Made by a program: the position numbers and the translations under genes. A DNA stretch of 64,000 nt from Armillaria gallica (lineage: Eukaryota; Basidiomycota; Agaricomycetes; Agaricales; Physalacriaceae), in assembly GCA_037576215.1 (NCBI GenBank), contig JBANDB010000007.1, forward strand, positions 3,193,001 to 3,257,000. Reading direction: 5' to 3'. Of this stretch, positions 1 through 12,684 are shown piece by piece (within the stretch, counting starts at the first letter, position 1; each line of letters starts with the position of its first letter). The notes beneath the pieces were generated by a model. The model worked only from the letters and a program-made list of their open reading frames with translations, did no database searches and had not been told where the DNA came from.

Positions 1-1
1 G

Positions 2-763
2 ATATGGTTTGCCTTGCGCTACCTTGCCAAAGTCCTATTATTGCCGGAGTATAGAATCCCTGTGTGGTGTGTAGAGGCCAATGTGACCTTGTGGACGAGG
101 CAGAAACCATGCTGGCTGGGGGACATTGCTGTGGTGCTAAGGAGGCTCGGTCTGCCAGAGAGCCAAATAAGCCTGGAGGCGTTGACCGATGCTGGACAAG
201 TTGTAGAGCTCATCAACTCACTCCCAGTCCTGATCCGTGAAAGGGTCCGTGATGTTATAGAAGGATCGACCAAATTGCCGTTGATGCAAGGCAGGATAGA
301 GAGGTTGCCTAGGAACGGCTCCAGCAAGAGTCAGTGGCTGTTTAGGGCGTATCATCAGATCCGTATTCCTGCCCATTGTATAGTGGTAACTCGCCTGATA
401 ACATCGTGTCACGGTCTAGCGGTGGAGAGAGGCCGTTGGTTGAAGGTCGTTGGCACTAGGGAGCCGGTGCCCTTCCAGTTCCGAATCTGCCGTTTGTGCA
501 AGGACGGTGTGGAGGATGAGTTGCATGTATTGTTCATGTGCGTTGAGGATGAACTCGTACGCCTTCGTGGGGAGTTCCTGCACGAGATGTGGGCAACTTA
601 TCCAGCGCTCAAGGGCAGGAGTACCACGCCGCTTGAGATGTGGCATACACTCCTATCATATCATGACTTGCTTCCGAGGATTGGACGTTATGTTCACGAT
701 GTGTTGCAGCGAGTCGCAACCGAAGAACTTTATATTGACCCCAGTATTAATTACACAACGTAG
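2..763 (+). CDS. 3' end of a non-LTR (LINE-type) reverse transcriptase polyprotein, partial
   Basis: The frame is open from the left window edge to a TAG at 761-763, so only the C-terminal 250 or so residues are visible and the start lies outside the window. Near residues 155-180 there is a C-x2-C...H-x4-C cluster (CRLC...ELHVLFMC), the pattern of the zinc-binding tail that follows the reverse transcriptase domain in many fungal LINE-type elements. The RT catalytic motifs are not in view. Codon use is CpG-normal and there is no stop in the visible part, so this is one of the less decayed repeats here. The family call rests on the Cys/His tail and on general resemblance to basidiomycete RT tails. 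A host protein with a similar zinc motif cannot be fully excluded. Confidence 0.6.
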   Translation: MWFALRYLAKVLLLPEYRIPVWCVEANVTLWTRQKPCWLGDIAVVLRRLGLPESQISLEALTDAGQVVELINSLPVLIRERVRDVIEGSTKLPLMQGRIERLPRNGSSKSQWLFRAYHQIRIPAHCIVVTRLITSCHGLAVERGRWLKVVGTREPVPFQFRICRLCKDGVEDELHVLFMCVEDELVRLRGEFLHEMWATYPALKGRSTTPLEMWHTLLSYHDLLPRIGRYVHDVLQRVATEELYIDPSINYTT

Positions 764-2020
764 ATTATCTCGTCGTAAGCCGTGGATACTATTGTAGTAG
801 TAGTTACTAGTCACACCTCTGAAGTCAGTTCTGAGAGGCCGTACCTTACGGGGGCTAAGCCGAATCAGTTTGGCCCAGAGAGTGTTCAGTACCGTAGCAC
901 TTATTTGTGTAGTACGGACTCTGGTCAGTTTCCTTCTCAGGGACATAGACCAGAATAAATATCTTCCTCCTCCTCCTGCCAAATTCACGCCGCATTGACA
1001 TGCTGAGCCTGACATCGGGCTTTGAAATATAACTCCGACTGCATTTAATTTCTCATCGCCTCACTTTCCTTAGAGCTCGTTTAAGCCGCGACCGCATTTT
1101 GTGTGTGAGTCCGAGCCTTAACGGGCTTGGTATTGGGATTTGGAGAGCATGAATCCGCCCCTGCGAATCGGAGATCGGAATTTCCGATTCTCAGAAATGG
1201 GGACGCAGGAAGAGCACCACGCTTTTGATATCTATGGTTCTGGTTCAATTCAGTTCGAAAATCATTGCCTTCCTGGTTTGTTACGTTGCGCTCTGATTCT
1301 GTCTCGTCAACTTTTCTTTGAACCATTCAGGGCCCGAACACCGTGTACCCATGACTCGCTGAGTCGCTGATACAACCGTTCTTTTTTTCCACCATCTGCA
1401 TCATATGCGGGTGTTTGGTGTTCGTCGCTTTCAGTGTTGTGCATTCGGCATTCTGATTCACTCCTTGCCTCCTTATCGTTACATTTTGTCTCGGTCTTCC
1501 AGTGGTCTTTTGTGGAACCTTCAAGGTTTTTTTTGTGCGGGATCACGAAACACCGATTAATCAGTGCTGCACTGATATCGTCCAGTTTCCAGTATCAACA
1601 GCAGACCATCGCCATTGTGTGTGGCGATCAACGACCTCGGAGGTTTCTATTGCCTCTTCTCATCAAAGTCGACGTTGGATAGATCGGCGAAACAGATTGA
1701 TATTTAGCAAGCACAGAAATGTCTTAGTCTGTGACGCCTTGTAAAACGGTTTGCTTTATCTGGGGCTTGAGTGGTTACCACCGTCCCTTTCAATGTTCTG
1801 CAGATGTGATGGTTGTTCGGCTATGCAAATTTCATGTCCCTTCGTTCCGTGAGTTCTTCTTTTTCTAGTCACGGCTCTCTATCTGCACAATTCTCATTCA
1901 CTATCTCAGGATCGACTGATGCTGTCGCCGATGGGACCGGGGGGTTGTAATCGTGACCATTGCATAAATCGCTGGCAGATAGAACGTTGGCCCACCAGGC
2001 GGGAACAAATGTAAACAGCC
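764..2020. other. No gene recognised; LINE 3' flank and unassigned sequence
   Basis: The first 250 bases after the RT stop are probably the element's 3' untranslated region; a CTCCTCCTCCTCC run sits near 965-980, but there is no clear poly-A tail or target duplication. From about 1,020 to 2,020 short overlapping frames occur on both strands without recognisable domains. Confidence 0.4.
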
Positions 2021-2024
2021 CTAA

Positions 2025-2267
2025 GCCAATGCTGCTGATGGAAACAATCATTTTGCACACTGTGAATCAATGGCTGTGAACGTAACCAGTAATTCAGAGT
2101 CTCAGTCGCTCTTAAAATCGACGCCATCTTCCCTATCAAGCATATCGCTCACGGAATACGTCCCCACCCCAGCTTCCACCTTACCACATTCATCAAAATC
2201 TCTCAGTGCGGGTGCCATAGCTGGGATCGTGGTAGGGAGTGTCGCATTTGTAGGAGCGACAGGCTAA
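2025..2267 (+). pseudogene. Fragment of a Ser/Thr-rich single-pass membrane protein
   Basis: A TAAG at 2,022-2,025 could be an intron acceptor; from there the frame is open to TAA at 2,265-2,267. The peptide has a Ser/Thr/Pro-rich stretch (about 45 residues, rich in SS, TP and TS pairs) followed by a Gly/Ala/Val segment containing AGAIAGIVVGSVAFVG. This is the stalk-plus-membrane-helix layout typical of fungal surface or sensor proteins. The frame stops right after the helix, where relatives normally continue with a basic cytoplasmic tail, so this is a truncated copy or an exon of a gene whose other exons I cannot delineate. No function can be assigned. Confidence 0.4.
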
Positions 2268-2989
2268 GCATAAACCCTAGTTGTCAAGTTGATAGTACCC
2301 GTCCGTTTGATCCCCAAATCCTGATCTCCCGACTTCCACAGTATACTTCTCGATAAATCCAGCGCGCCTCCCAGGGTGTCATCCTTGTTGTCGCACCTTC
2401 AGATTCGTATGTGTCGTGGCTTGCCACCGGACGGCCTTTCAAGCTCGAGCGAGTTACTGCCTTGTCATATACCCATAGTAGAATAGCACATCTCCGAGCA
2501 GAGTCTCTAATTGGGGGCGGAGTCCCAAGACTATACTAGGAGTATTCTTTTTGGATGACCCCTCCCATGCTCAAGCAGGACTCGGACCTGCCAAGCCCGG
2601 CGATGGCCCACCACTTCATTAAGTATACGACGTAGGCGCGCGGGTGCGTGGGCGTCAGGCAGGAAAGCTGGGAGTATCTCAGGTTAATTCCACCAAACAG
2701 AATCAGTTAATTCACCTTCCATCGCAGGAGAATCGATAGTGTGCATCCGCGCGTCAATCAAGTGAGGATGAAAGGATCATGACGGACTCGACGTGCTGTA
2801 GGATATTGGTTTGTTTGGGATGTCGTCCGGAGCGAGGGCCATGGACAATGAGTGTGCGCGTCTAAGCCAGGAGTATTATGATCTCCATAAACGGGAGCGT
2901 TGAGACGGCCGAGAAATGGAAAACATACGGAGGTCGCTCGTGGTGGTCCGGATGTGCGGATACCGGGGTACGGTCCGGAGTCCAAAAGT
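2268..2989. other. No gene recognised
   Basis: Short reading frames overlap on both strands with no conserved motif. CpG content is normal. Confidence 0.4.
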
Positions 2990-5900
2990 CTGGAAGTACT
3001 AGCTTTTGCCACCCGCGCGCTCATCGACATCCTCTTAGCACATCAATGCATCACTGGCGCCATCGCAAATCCACCTGAATCGGCCACGACTTCTTCAGAC
3101 CCTTCCCTCATGCATTAAACCTCGTCCACATGTACCTCCCTGCCGGCCCTCTCTGGAGTGCAATTTACACAGGGCCTTTGGAAGAGCGACTTGGATAGCG
3201 AGACTACCGCCTCTGGACAGCCAGTCGTTGCTGATGTTAGCATCAGCCACCATCTGGGAGTGCAGACTAGGTTTAACAGCCACGAATTCTTGAGCCAGAG
3301 CGAGTACCGACCACCGGGCGACTCATGGCTCTGTCGCATGTAGACCCTTCTTGGTGCGTTACTCATTCTCAGGGGTTTATATGCTGTTGATGCAATCTTT
3401 AGTATGCATCATCACTTCACCTATCTAGCACGCTCTTTGCACTGTCAGCACAACTCAGCCTGGCCTTATCGACGTTCGTCACAACTCGGACTCTAGACAT
3501 TGCCTCCGCGGACTCGACAATTGCTCTTCGGCTCTCGAGCTACAATCCTTCATATAGACTAGGACGTCAACTAAAACCATGGCTCAGGACTTCCGCAACT
3601 CGTATGAAAGGGCATCTCATTCATCGTGAGTGCGTTGTTGGTCTACTGCCATAGTTTCCTTGACCCATTTCTAGGCGGTTTTGGATCGTCTTATTATGGT
3701 TCCCCCTCCCGTTAGCACTTTAGCCTTCGTCTTCGTATCTATGGTATACGATGGTGCCCGCCCATATGTTTCATTCTGGATCTCATCGATTTCGGCGCAC
3801 AAGGAAGATTGAACTCCATAAGACTTAGGATTGCTGAAGGTGTGCTCTCTTTTTATTCACACCGCGTTTTCTCATCGACTAAGCAATGTCGTTCAACTGC
3901 AAGATGCTTGGCTCATACGTGTCATGAATGCGTACTTCGACTGAGTACTATGCAGAATTCGCACTCGAATAGTATGCGGCACAGATGGCCCTCTAGTGGA
4001 TTCGGGGTGCGTCAATTCTCCTTTCGATGTTTTATTTGGAACTAATCAACGCCGCGATGTTGGTAGACTCGTATTCATTGCCCAGTCCTTCGTCAACAAC
4101 CATCGCGAAGTAGAACATACCTTCATCGACCATACTCGCCTTGCCACCGGACACTACCATCGACCTGCAAAGCACGCCAATGAAGACTATCCGTTCATCT
4201 TGCAGGACGGCAACCATCCACTCACCTTGACGGATGACGACATCCCAAGCATTCTGAGTAATAATTGTTGCTTCGCAGATGTTTTCTACAAGCGGGAGAG
4301 TACGGTTGATATTTTACATAATCGAGCGTTAGTCCCATCATAGTGCGTACCCTATTCTCTTGAGGTGCACTCCCTATCTGATTGGCGTAGTTAGGTACTC
4401 GAACATGTCTTTTACGTGCCGCTATGGACACAGACAGCGATTTCAGCCCAGATGGGGCCTTAATTTTTAAGGAAAAGTTGTGCTGGTTAGTCTCAGTACG
4501 GTCTACTACTTCATTATTCACTGACAGTCCGTTAGGGTTTCTATGGCGTTCGTCGAAGCAACGGGTGTCCTGCTTGTCTCTCAGTTGGGCTAAGTCACTA
4601 GGGAACCAGTTCAAGGTAGCGCCAGACCCAGTGTGAGGCCTACAAATTGCCGCCACGCCTGCTTGCTGACCCTGAAACTGCAGCGTCAAGCCTGAAATCC
4701 GCTCCTGAACTCAGAGGAACTTGCGAGCTCTAAAAGGCACTGCTCCCCCAATCATCACTTTCTGATATTGTGCACCCAAGTTTTGCGGCTTTTTTCCGTC
4801 GACTGCTAGAACACCAGAAGGCGAATCCTAGATGTCCTCGACGACGACTTGGATCAAGGGATCTTCCTTGATGATCCTAATCACGGCGATGCCTGCATTA
4901 CAGCCATCCCTGCAAACACCGTGATAATCTCCCTCGCCACTTCTCTTCTTCAATGTTGGTTTTCGTATCACCTCATTCCTTGCGAGCTCGAGACGTCTTT
5001 CGAGAGTCCTCTCGATCTTGTCTATCAAGTCGCTGCTCTTTTCCGTCCCTCCTTACTTCGCGATCCTCCAGTCCGCTTCGGCATTCTACTACAAAGTCAT
5101 TCGGCTTTGACTGATGGAGCCGTCGTTTTGTCGCCAGAGCTAAGGACTCATCCAAATTGCGATACTCAGGGTCGGATCGATTTCCTCTTGGTGTGGGCCA
5201 TCGAACTTACAAGGGACGGGAATCGTTTGGATGGCGGTTCTAATCCGACTCGAAAACTATGCGCGATGGCTTGATGGCCCGGTATATATTTGTGGACTAT
5301 CAGGTGACACGGCTGGAATATTCGCATCCAGCTACGTTAATCCGTTGATTCTCGTTTGCAAACTAGCTTACATCTTTTTGCTACAAGACATTTGGCATCT
5401 CTATCATGTGGTTTTTGACGACAAGTTCGAAGAATATGATATCCTGCATGGAACGGATCTCTGCCATGGTAGTTTCCGAAGGTGTAAGGCCAGTTCGATA
5501 ATTGCTGTGTTTTTATCGGTTCACGACGAATATTCCTTGTTTGATAACACTAGTGCATTACGAAGACAATACAAATTATAACTTTTCCTTTGCTGTTAAC
5601 AGAGTTCCAAGAGGTACCGCGTTAGTTTGGGTGTAGGGTGACTCAAGGTTTAATCTCTGACGTTGGCCGATTGACGAACATACCACCTCACCGCGCCTTT
5701 ATGCCGTGAGAACTTCCAATCGGATGATATACCAAGTAATAACTGAACAGGTTATGTAGAGGAAGGACCATGTCTGCAGTGACTTGAAGCTGCCGCCGGC
5801 TCAGACGTGCAAGGACTAAAAACCGCACAACATGCGCCCTCTTGTTCTGAAGAGGGCATGTATCGCGATTCCTCTGACTTGGGATGACATAGGCACTTCT

Positions 5901-6830
5901 CCGGTACGCTGAGCAAGTAACCTGCAGCAGTGGGCTCTAAGTACTTATCACCAGTCAAGAGTTGTCCGTTGTTGGAGAAAACCCAGTTGCGGCGGCGCAC
6001 TACAGAGAGTCGAATCGGTAGTAGGAATGTCACTCTTGAAGCTTAGAGTGGGGAGACTGAAGTCGGAAAGGGAGTACATAGATTCTGCGATGGATGTGGC
6101 GTAACGCGCTGCTCTCCGGGTGCAGGCTTCAACAGAAGGCATTGGATTTGCTACAGATATATAGGCATACTTGAATTGAAAATGAGCGGTCGGACCTCTG
6201 AGCAACAGAAAATACGCGCAGAAAGAAGTTGGCTGGTTACCGGTTAACGTTCATGGAGAGGCGAGTCGGGACATGCGGACCGGATAAACCTAGGCTTCTT
6301 TGCCTTTCGCTTTCACTGGCATTCCAACAACACCAACACCAACACCATTTCCTCGGCCACCTTCATCGTACGACGAGTCAGCACCATCAGTCCCTGCTAT
6401 ACTGCTACATTGTATGGATCTCGTTTTCCATACTGTCCAAAGACCTGCAGAAGAAAAACCGGCACACGTTCAAATTATTGTTCGAGTGAGTGGGAGGTTC
6501 CGTTCTGCACCGTACGAGGGCAGAGATAATCTTGTACGAACACCGTTACTCTGATAACGATATTTTGCTCTTCCTGTGTAGGCAAAATCCTATCTCTCCA
6601 TACCACCTGTCCGCAAGGCCTCATTAGTCGTCGTCGATGTTCAGGAACTTGATGGTGACGCGCCTGCCTACACGTTATTGGGAATCTTGACAATTGCAGG
6701 AACCTCACCGGTACTCATCCTCCATTCCAACGAGCTCATCGCTTGCCCGGTCTATCGAGACTCATCTTGTTTGAATGGACGATTCCAAAAGAAGTTCACA
6801 ATCTTTTCGAAAAACCTTCACTCCGCTCTT
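2990..6830 (+). repeat. Segmental duplication, copy 1 (CpG-rich, contiguous)
   Basis: This block is recognisably the same sequence as three separated blocks downstream: 13,540-14,172, 18,081-19,516 and 44,865-46,071, in the same order and orientation. Examples of matching anchors are the stretch at 3,150-3,600 against 13,700-14,165, the stretch at 3,600-3,950 against 18,085-18,430, the stretch at 4,815-5,580 against 18,447-19,270, and the stretch at 5,770-6,830 against 44,930-46,070. Copy 1 keeps CpG at most sites where copy 2 has TpG or CpA. About 0.85 kb (roughly 3,950-4,800) is present only in copy 1. No complete gene is seen inside, apart from the Crinkler-like relic listed separately; minus-strand frames at 5,752-6,205 have no recognisable domain. 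Confidence 0.8.
4831..5560 (+). pseudogene. Crinkler-like C-terminal nuclease-type domain relic (copy 1)
   Basis: Two adjoining frames resemble the restriction-endonuclease-like C-terminal part of fungal Crinkler (CRN) family proteins. The first (4,849-5,274) includes VVLSPELRTH, then GRIDF and WAIELTRDGNRLD, the layout of the family's D...E-x-x acidic core. The second (5,231-5,581) includes LYHVVFDDKFEEYDIL, similar to the closing strand of that domain. A few residues before WAIEL appear deleted compared with copy 2, which reads FLAPKKWDIELTRD. No N-terminal CRN ubiquitin-like domain or start was found, and the pieces are not in one frame, so I treat it as a decayed remnant. The family call is from motif memory, not alignment. 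Confidence 0.4.
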
Positions 6831-7982
6831 CTTTCGACCGGTGGCGGTATACAGATATCGGCATGCTGGGACTGTCCTCGTCACAGGGTCGTTGGGATGG
6901 ACCAATATTTCATTGTCATGCCTTCCGCTTCAGACGGCTTCCACAAATCTGCGTTTGGTTTCTTTCTTCTACTCTTTATTAATGACCTTGACAAGATGTC
7001 CGTGGAATGGTCATAAAGCGACCCTCGTCGCCGAGGAGTCGACTCCTCCCTTTGCTTCGACCGCGTTCAACGTTTTCTTTTAAACCTGTTGGCTAAGGGC
7101 AAAAGAAAATTATGCAGCTGCGAGACTTGGGTGGGATAGTGATACGATCAAGGTGAATATAGTTCGCTACGACCGCGTTTGATGCCTAATATCTGACAAT
7201 TGATCAAGATTCCGACAATATCTTAATACCATCCTCAACACGATGATAATACCTCTCTCTTCAAGTATGTAGCATTTACTCTGTTGTAAAAATGTGCGAG
7301 ATGGATACTGAGATTTTTATTCGCAGACATGACCAATTTCCTCTGAGCACGGCGGTATTATATCGTATTTCGTCTTCATACTGCCTTGTCCACATAGTCA
7401 TCGAACATCCGAAGAATTCCTTTCCTATAATCGTTCTGTTTACACCCCAAAACCGAATCCCTCAACCGGCATCTGTCTGATCTTGAGGGGTAACACGGTA
7501 TTAAGCTCTTTTCGTGAATTATTCGAACGATTAAGCTAGATGACCCGACAGCTGTGGCATGCTCAAGTTACTCACAAAAACTCAATATCAGTAGGTGGTT
7601 GTGGGGCAGACCGAACATGCTGAAAGTGGGGAGAGAATTCCCAGTTTGTCGGTGATCCCCCGATAGCTAACCATTGATTGGCTCGAAGTTATTGAACTTG
7701 GGCTTGGCCTTCGCGTAAAACCTTCGAAGTGCAGTGTATACTGCTCGCGAAAAATGGAATGACACTGCCATTAACAGCAGACTACCGGGGTAGCTGACAT
7801 CGAGTCATGGCTATGCGGTTTTCATTTTCTCGGCTGTGCATACAGCATCTTCTCATCGAAGTCGAATGATGCCGTAAGGCACGCATCCACCGCGTGGTGT
7901 ACATATGTGCAACACCTGCTCTTCCACTGCACCTCCATCGTCGAGCATTGGGATGGACAGACGGTGAGCCCTTTGATTACAG
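6831..7982. other. No gene assigned between the duplication and the NLR gene
   Basis: Several overlapping short frames (for example 6,678-7,083) have no recognised domain. From about 7,774 the frame of the downstream NLR gene is open without an ATG, so an unrecognised first exon or promoter of that gene may lie here. Confidence 0.35.
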
Positions 7983-10900
7983 TTGCTAGAATCGCTTGTG
8001 CTCATGAATTGGTAGATATCACTTTCGTCGGATCAAAGGTACGGTCATTTCTGCTTTCACATTCGTGATCTTTTCGCTAAGCGCCTTTATGACCTAGCTA
8101 TCGAGCTACTCGACCTACCTCCAGAATGGGATAAACGGTCGTATAATCTCAAGATCTTTGCGGGAAATGTTTACGAAAAGACCAAGACGTACAAGGTGAA
8201 GAAGAAAGACGGTGGGACAACCTCGACACCGAGATGGACACTCAATCTTAATCTGTAAGGGTGTTAAAATATCGCTTGAGTCCTAGCTCATTGCATATCC
8301 AGGAGGGACGTCGGAGAATCTGAGACGTTCGAAGTGGAAATATACTGCCGTCAGGACAAGGGAGAGCATCGAAATCTTGGTTGTTCTGAGGGATTGATCC
8401 GAGATATTCTGATTGGTGAAAACGACAGTAAGCCCCTTGTACTCTCCACTGTCAGGATCTAAATTTTATGCGCTAGCTATCATCATACCCATACGTGGCA
8501 AGCTTTCCTGTGCCAACGCTTCTTTGAAGATCCTCCGGGACGACGCTACAGACTATCCTCCGATCACACAATCGGCAAGTGAGGACCAAGACATGTCGGC
8601 TGCATCCCAGAGCTCTCCATCGAATACCATCGATCCCAGAACACAGAATGCCTCAGATTTGTCAGGTCTGCAACCCGAGGTGACTTCTACTAGGTCGGTG
8701 GAAGATGATTGCGCAACAGCAGGAAAAGTCGTCGAGGACACCATCGAGCCTGATGCACCCTCGGAACGGATCTCCAAATTGATCGATGGCATTGACACTG
8801 TGAAGGGCCTGATTGATGCGGTTAAGGACGTGAGCAGGTTCCTTTTGATCACTTTCTAGGTTCTAATTGAGCACTTCCAGCTACACCCTGCTGCCTCAAT
8901 AGCATGGGGTATCATTTCTTCTTGCGTTAATGTGAGTACTAGCCTTGTTGGAAGCAGGACAACAAGCTGACCATACTTTTTGGATAGATCTTGAAGCGGC
9001 AGACAGAACGAGAACAAGCCGTACTCCGACTGTACGAAGTCATGATCACGACCTACAAGGAGGCGAGCGACGATCGCCAGCTGTGGCGGCAACAGCAGTT
9101 GGCACCGATCTATAAGTCACTGTTCCAGACCACGAACGAGTGCGGGATGCTCATCAAGGGATATACGAACAAAAACGGCTTCAGTGTGTCCATCGTTAAT
9201 TTTTTGAAATAGTGATATCTAAGCCCTATTTTAGAGCGCTTCTTTGCACTGAACGTGACACAAAAGGCAGAAGAATTCATTCAAGGGTTTGCAAATTTGC
9301 GGGAGCAGTTGAATTCGGGTGTAGCAAAGGACGCGCTTATCGTAACATTGGGTGTCAGAACCAATGTTAATATACTTGGTATGTCTCTTCAAATCGCTCA
9401 AAAAGGTGCTCTAAACCCAATCTGAGTAGCTATGAAGACCTTGCTCCAGGAACTAAGGCCCGGACAGGAACTGGGTCCCAAATCAGTGTGTATGTCCGGT
9501 ACACGCGTGGAAACCATCAACTACTTGTTGACATGGATTACGGACTGCGACGACAGTGTCCTCTGGTGTAGTGGTCTGGCGGGGACGGGAAAAAGCTCAC
9601 TTGTCGGCACCCTGCATAAACTTCTCAGCTTTCATATGGGCAGCCACAGTCGCCTTACTGCTTTCATTCGTTACGACAGAACCTCGTACTCGAATTCGTC
9701 AGAACTGATCACATCCATCGCCTACTCCTTGGGCATGTTCGATCAGCGCATAGGCAAAGCCATCGCTAAGGCTTTGAACAAATCTCGTACCGCAGTTAAA
9801 ATGCCAGCATCCGAATCACGTACCCAGTTTCGAATCCTTGTGCAGGAGCCATTGGAGACGATCCCAGAATTGCAAGATGAAGGACCTTTGGTTGTGATCA
9901 TTGATGGTCTTGATGAAAGCAATGTGTTGGAAGATTTACTGGAAGTGCTTGCAGATGGGTTTGGGCCAACACTGCCATTCATGCGCCTCATTGTCTCCAG
10001 TCGGCCTGAGGAAAAGATTTCTCGTGTTTTCAAAGACTGCCAGCATGTCCATTGCTTTCCTTTGGATACATCCACAGATGAAGTGAAAGATGACATACGG
10101 TACTTCATCCAGCAAAGGTTCAACAGTATCAAAGACAAATCTTTCTGGTGCATGTACAACGAGCAAGATGTTGTTGCTCGGCTGGCAGAGCGGGCGAGCG
10201 GGCTGTTCATATGGGCGGCCACAGTCTGTTCGTTCTTGTGCCAATTTCCCAGTCTTTGGAGGCTGAAGGCGTTGCTCGGAACTACACCTCCAGCAGATGC
10301 AATGGCGGCCCTGACAACACTATATCAAACAGCGCTGGATACCATCGTATTGGAAGTATCGGGAACGAAGGAAGATGTCCGACGATGCATTCGTGCAGTA
10401 TTAGGTGCCCTGATTGTTCGCAAGCGCAACATGACGGTGCCTATGCTTCCTGAGCTTGTTCTGCAAGCAGGAGACCCTTCAGCACAGTTTATCATTGACA
10501 AATTAGGGAGTGTGGTACAAGAGAGATCTGGGAGCCTTGCACTTATACACAAATCATTCGATGACTTTCTCCGGGACCATGACAGATGCAGGGATGAATG
10601 GTTTATAGACGTCAAGGAACATGAAAAGGAGCTTGCTCGGCGATGTGTGTCGTCCTTGACAACATTTTTGGAAAAATGGATGCCGCACAGTGATCATCTG
10701 GAAGAAGATCAGGCCCAGCTTCATCATTTATCCTGGGTACCCTTCTGTTCAAGAAAGATAGCACAGGCTCCACATGACGTTGCACTTTCCGAGGCTGAAG
10801 ACTATGCTGTGAACGTTTTCAAGTGGCATATTGACGCGTTGGTTGAACTTGGGATCAACACTTACCGTTCCTTGTTTGAGCGTCACTTCTTACTCTGGGT

Positions 10901-12684
10901 TGAAATTCTTCGTGCATTCCCAGGCAATGAGGCCTCAAATGAACCGGATTTGGCCTTGGATGAATTGGATTTGGCCTTGGATGAACCGGATTTGGCCGTG
11001 GATGAATTGGATTTGGCCTTGGATGAACCGGATTTGGCCGTGGATGAATTGGATTTGGCCTTGGATGAATCTGATTTGGCCTTGGATGAACCGGATTTGG
11101 CCATGGATGAATTGGATTTGGCCATGGATGAATCTGATTTGGTCTTGGACAAACCGGATTTGGCCTTGGAGGCATCCACTAGGTCACATTTGGCCTTGAT
11201 TGCATCAGATCTGGCCTCAAGCAACTCAGATTTGCGTAGTATTCGCAGTGCACTCCTCAAGATAATTCCCCTGGTCAATGTAAGCTATTCATGCTCTATA
11301 TCATTACCATACCCAACCTCATCATTTCTTCTGTCTAGGCTGGAGTTACAGATCAAAGCCTCTGTACATATATTTATCATGCCTTCTTATTCTTGGAGCG
11401 TATCATTGGATCAGGAAACCGCTCTGCATCAGTGTATGAAGGGATATCCTTGTCACCCTCTGACAGCCTTATTTGCAGAGATTGGAAAGGCTGTGGCACC
11501 AACGCACTTTCTGACAAGGAATACCTGGTTGCTCTTATACCTTGGAGTAAATCTAACCAATGGAGCATATCTGTATTTCAAGGCTGTCATTATATTCTAT
11601 CTGAGTGCATGGAGACCACTGCCCAACACCCTGACAGATCTGTGCTGTTTGATGTTGACACAGGGAGGATAGTGGATCGATCATCTGCATCAATGCTTTG
11701 CCACTTCCCTGATTTGCAATTACCATCCTACATCGACATTTCCTATGAGCTGATGGATGCTAGTGTTCAGATCATTCGCCTCATGCATTTTCAGGATAAA
11801 TTTGAGGTCTCCTATCCTCAACAATACGAAGTCATTGCAAGACATGACAGTGACCTTGATGACAAATGGGGCCATTATGGTGACTCAGAGCACATGTTCA
11901 TCTCTCTTCTCAATACCGAGACCTCTTGCTGTGACAATTATCTGTTTCTTAGATGGAACAAATCTCATTGCTCTGTAGTGCAATATGCACATGGATTGCT
12001 TATCATTGATAAGTGTTTGGGCTTGATGCTCAAAGTCGAGCCAGGCACTGCTGGTCACAAGAAATGGATAACCTTGGATGGTTGTGTAAAAACTATTGGT
12101 GGTTTCACTGCCATGGAAGATGGATCTAGGTTACTAGGGTGGATGGCAGCCACAGACACAATATTGTTACAAGAGTGGGAGACATTAACAGGTACCCTAC
12201 ACTGTGAACATATATGTGGTAGGTTCTTTGTCATCATTATTTAACAACAATATTGACTATTTGGGATACAGCTTTCCCTGGTTTGGATGCTATGTATATT
12301 TGTCCTGAAGGCATCAAAATGTCACCCGATGGCTCAAAGGTTGCCCTCATTGAGCACTGGAAGACATGCATATGGGAAATCAGACCGGGATTGGGTACGG
12401 ATATTATAGATCCTATAGAAGTCATCAAGGTACCAGTGCATGACTTGGTGTGGTTTCCTGATAGTAAGAGAATTGCTTACCTTCGAAGGAGCAAAAATAG
12501 TATGGAGGCATACTATTGGGATCTTGTTGTTGAATGCCCTGCAAGCAAACAGTGTACAACAATTTACCGGTGGTATCATCGTGTTACAGATTATCTACAT
12601 AGGATCTTGATCAATGCCAACGAGTCTAGGCTGATTGTTCAAGACCTCGAGTCATTCAAGATATGGGATGTTTCGGATTTATAG
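7983..12684 (+). CDS. NACHT-class NLR (STAND NTPase) with C2-like N-terminus and propeller-like C-terminus
   Basis: Joining GT-AG exons gives one open frame of about 1,400 residues ending at TAG 12,682-12,684. The introns I infer are 8,039-8,081, 8,255-8,302, 8,428-8,476, one ending at 8,859 (donor at 8,821 or 8,830), 8,932-8,987, 9,184-9,234, 9,379-9,429, 11,280-11,338 and 12,219-12,271; phases agree throughout. Domain order: C2-like strands (8,082-8,427), a helical linker, then NACHT with Walker A GLAGTGKSS at 9,573-9,600 and Walker B VVIIDGLDES near 9,890-9,920, a post-NACHT helical region with ASGLFIWAA, an acidic heptad repeat (10,941-11,171), and WD-like strands such as MSPDGSKVALIEHWKTCIW. 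Fungal NLRs of this kind are thought to act in the cytoplasm as ATP-switched sensors of non-self or pathogens. No in-frame ATG is found before 8,082, so the first exon is unresolved. The 3' half is CpG-poor, unlike the 5' half. Confidence 0.85.
10941..11171 (+). repeat. Coding minisatellite in the NLR gene: 11 x 21 bp
   Basis: Eleven in-frame 21-bp units encode heptads of the type EPDLALD alternating with ELDLALD; the third residue varies among P, L and S and the sixth among L, V and M. The unit length keeps the frame, so copy-number change would lengthen the linker without breaking the protein. The segment is strongly acidic and joins the NACHT half to the propeller-like half. The regular Pro argues against a simple coiled coil. 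Confidence 0.95.

Noticed and set aside
4222..4689. 155-codon minus-strand frame
   Set aside because: No recognisable domain, and it lies in sequence absent from copy 2; no support as a gene.
10831..11278. Long frames in other phases across the NLR repeat (Trp/Met-rich, Pro/His-rich, Ser/Lys-rich)
   Set aside because: Shadows of the 21-bp repeat, which is free of stops in several frames.
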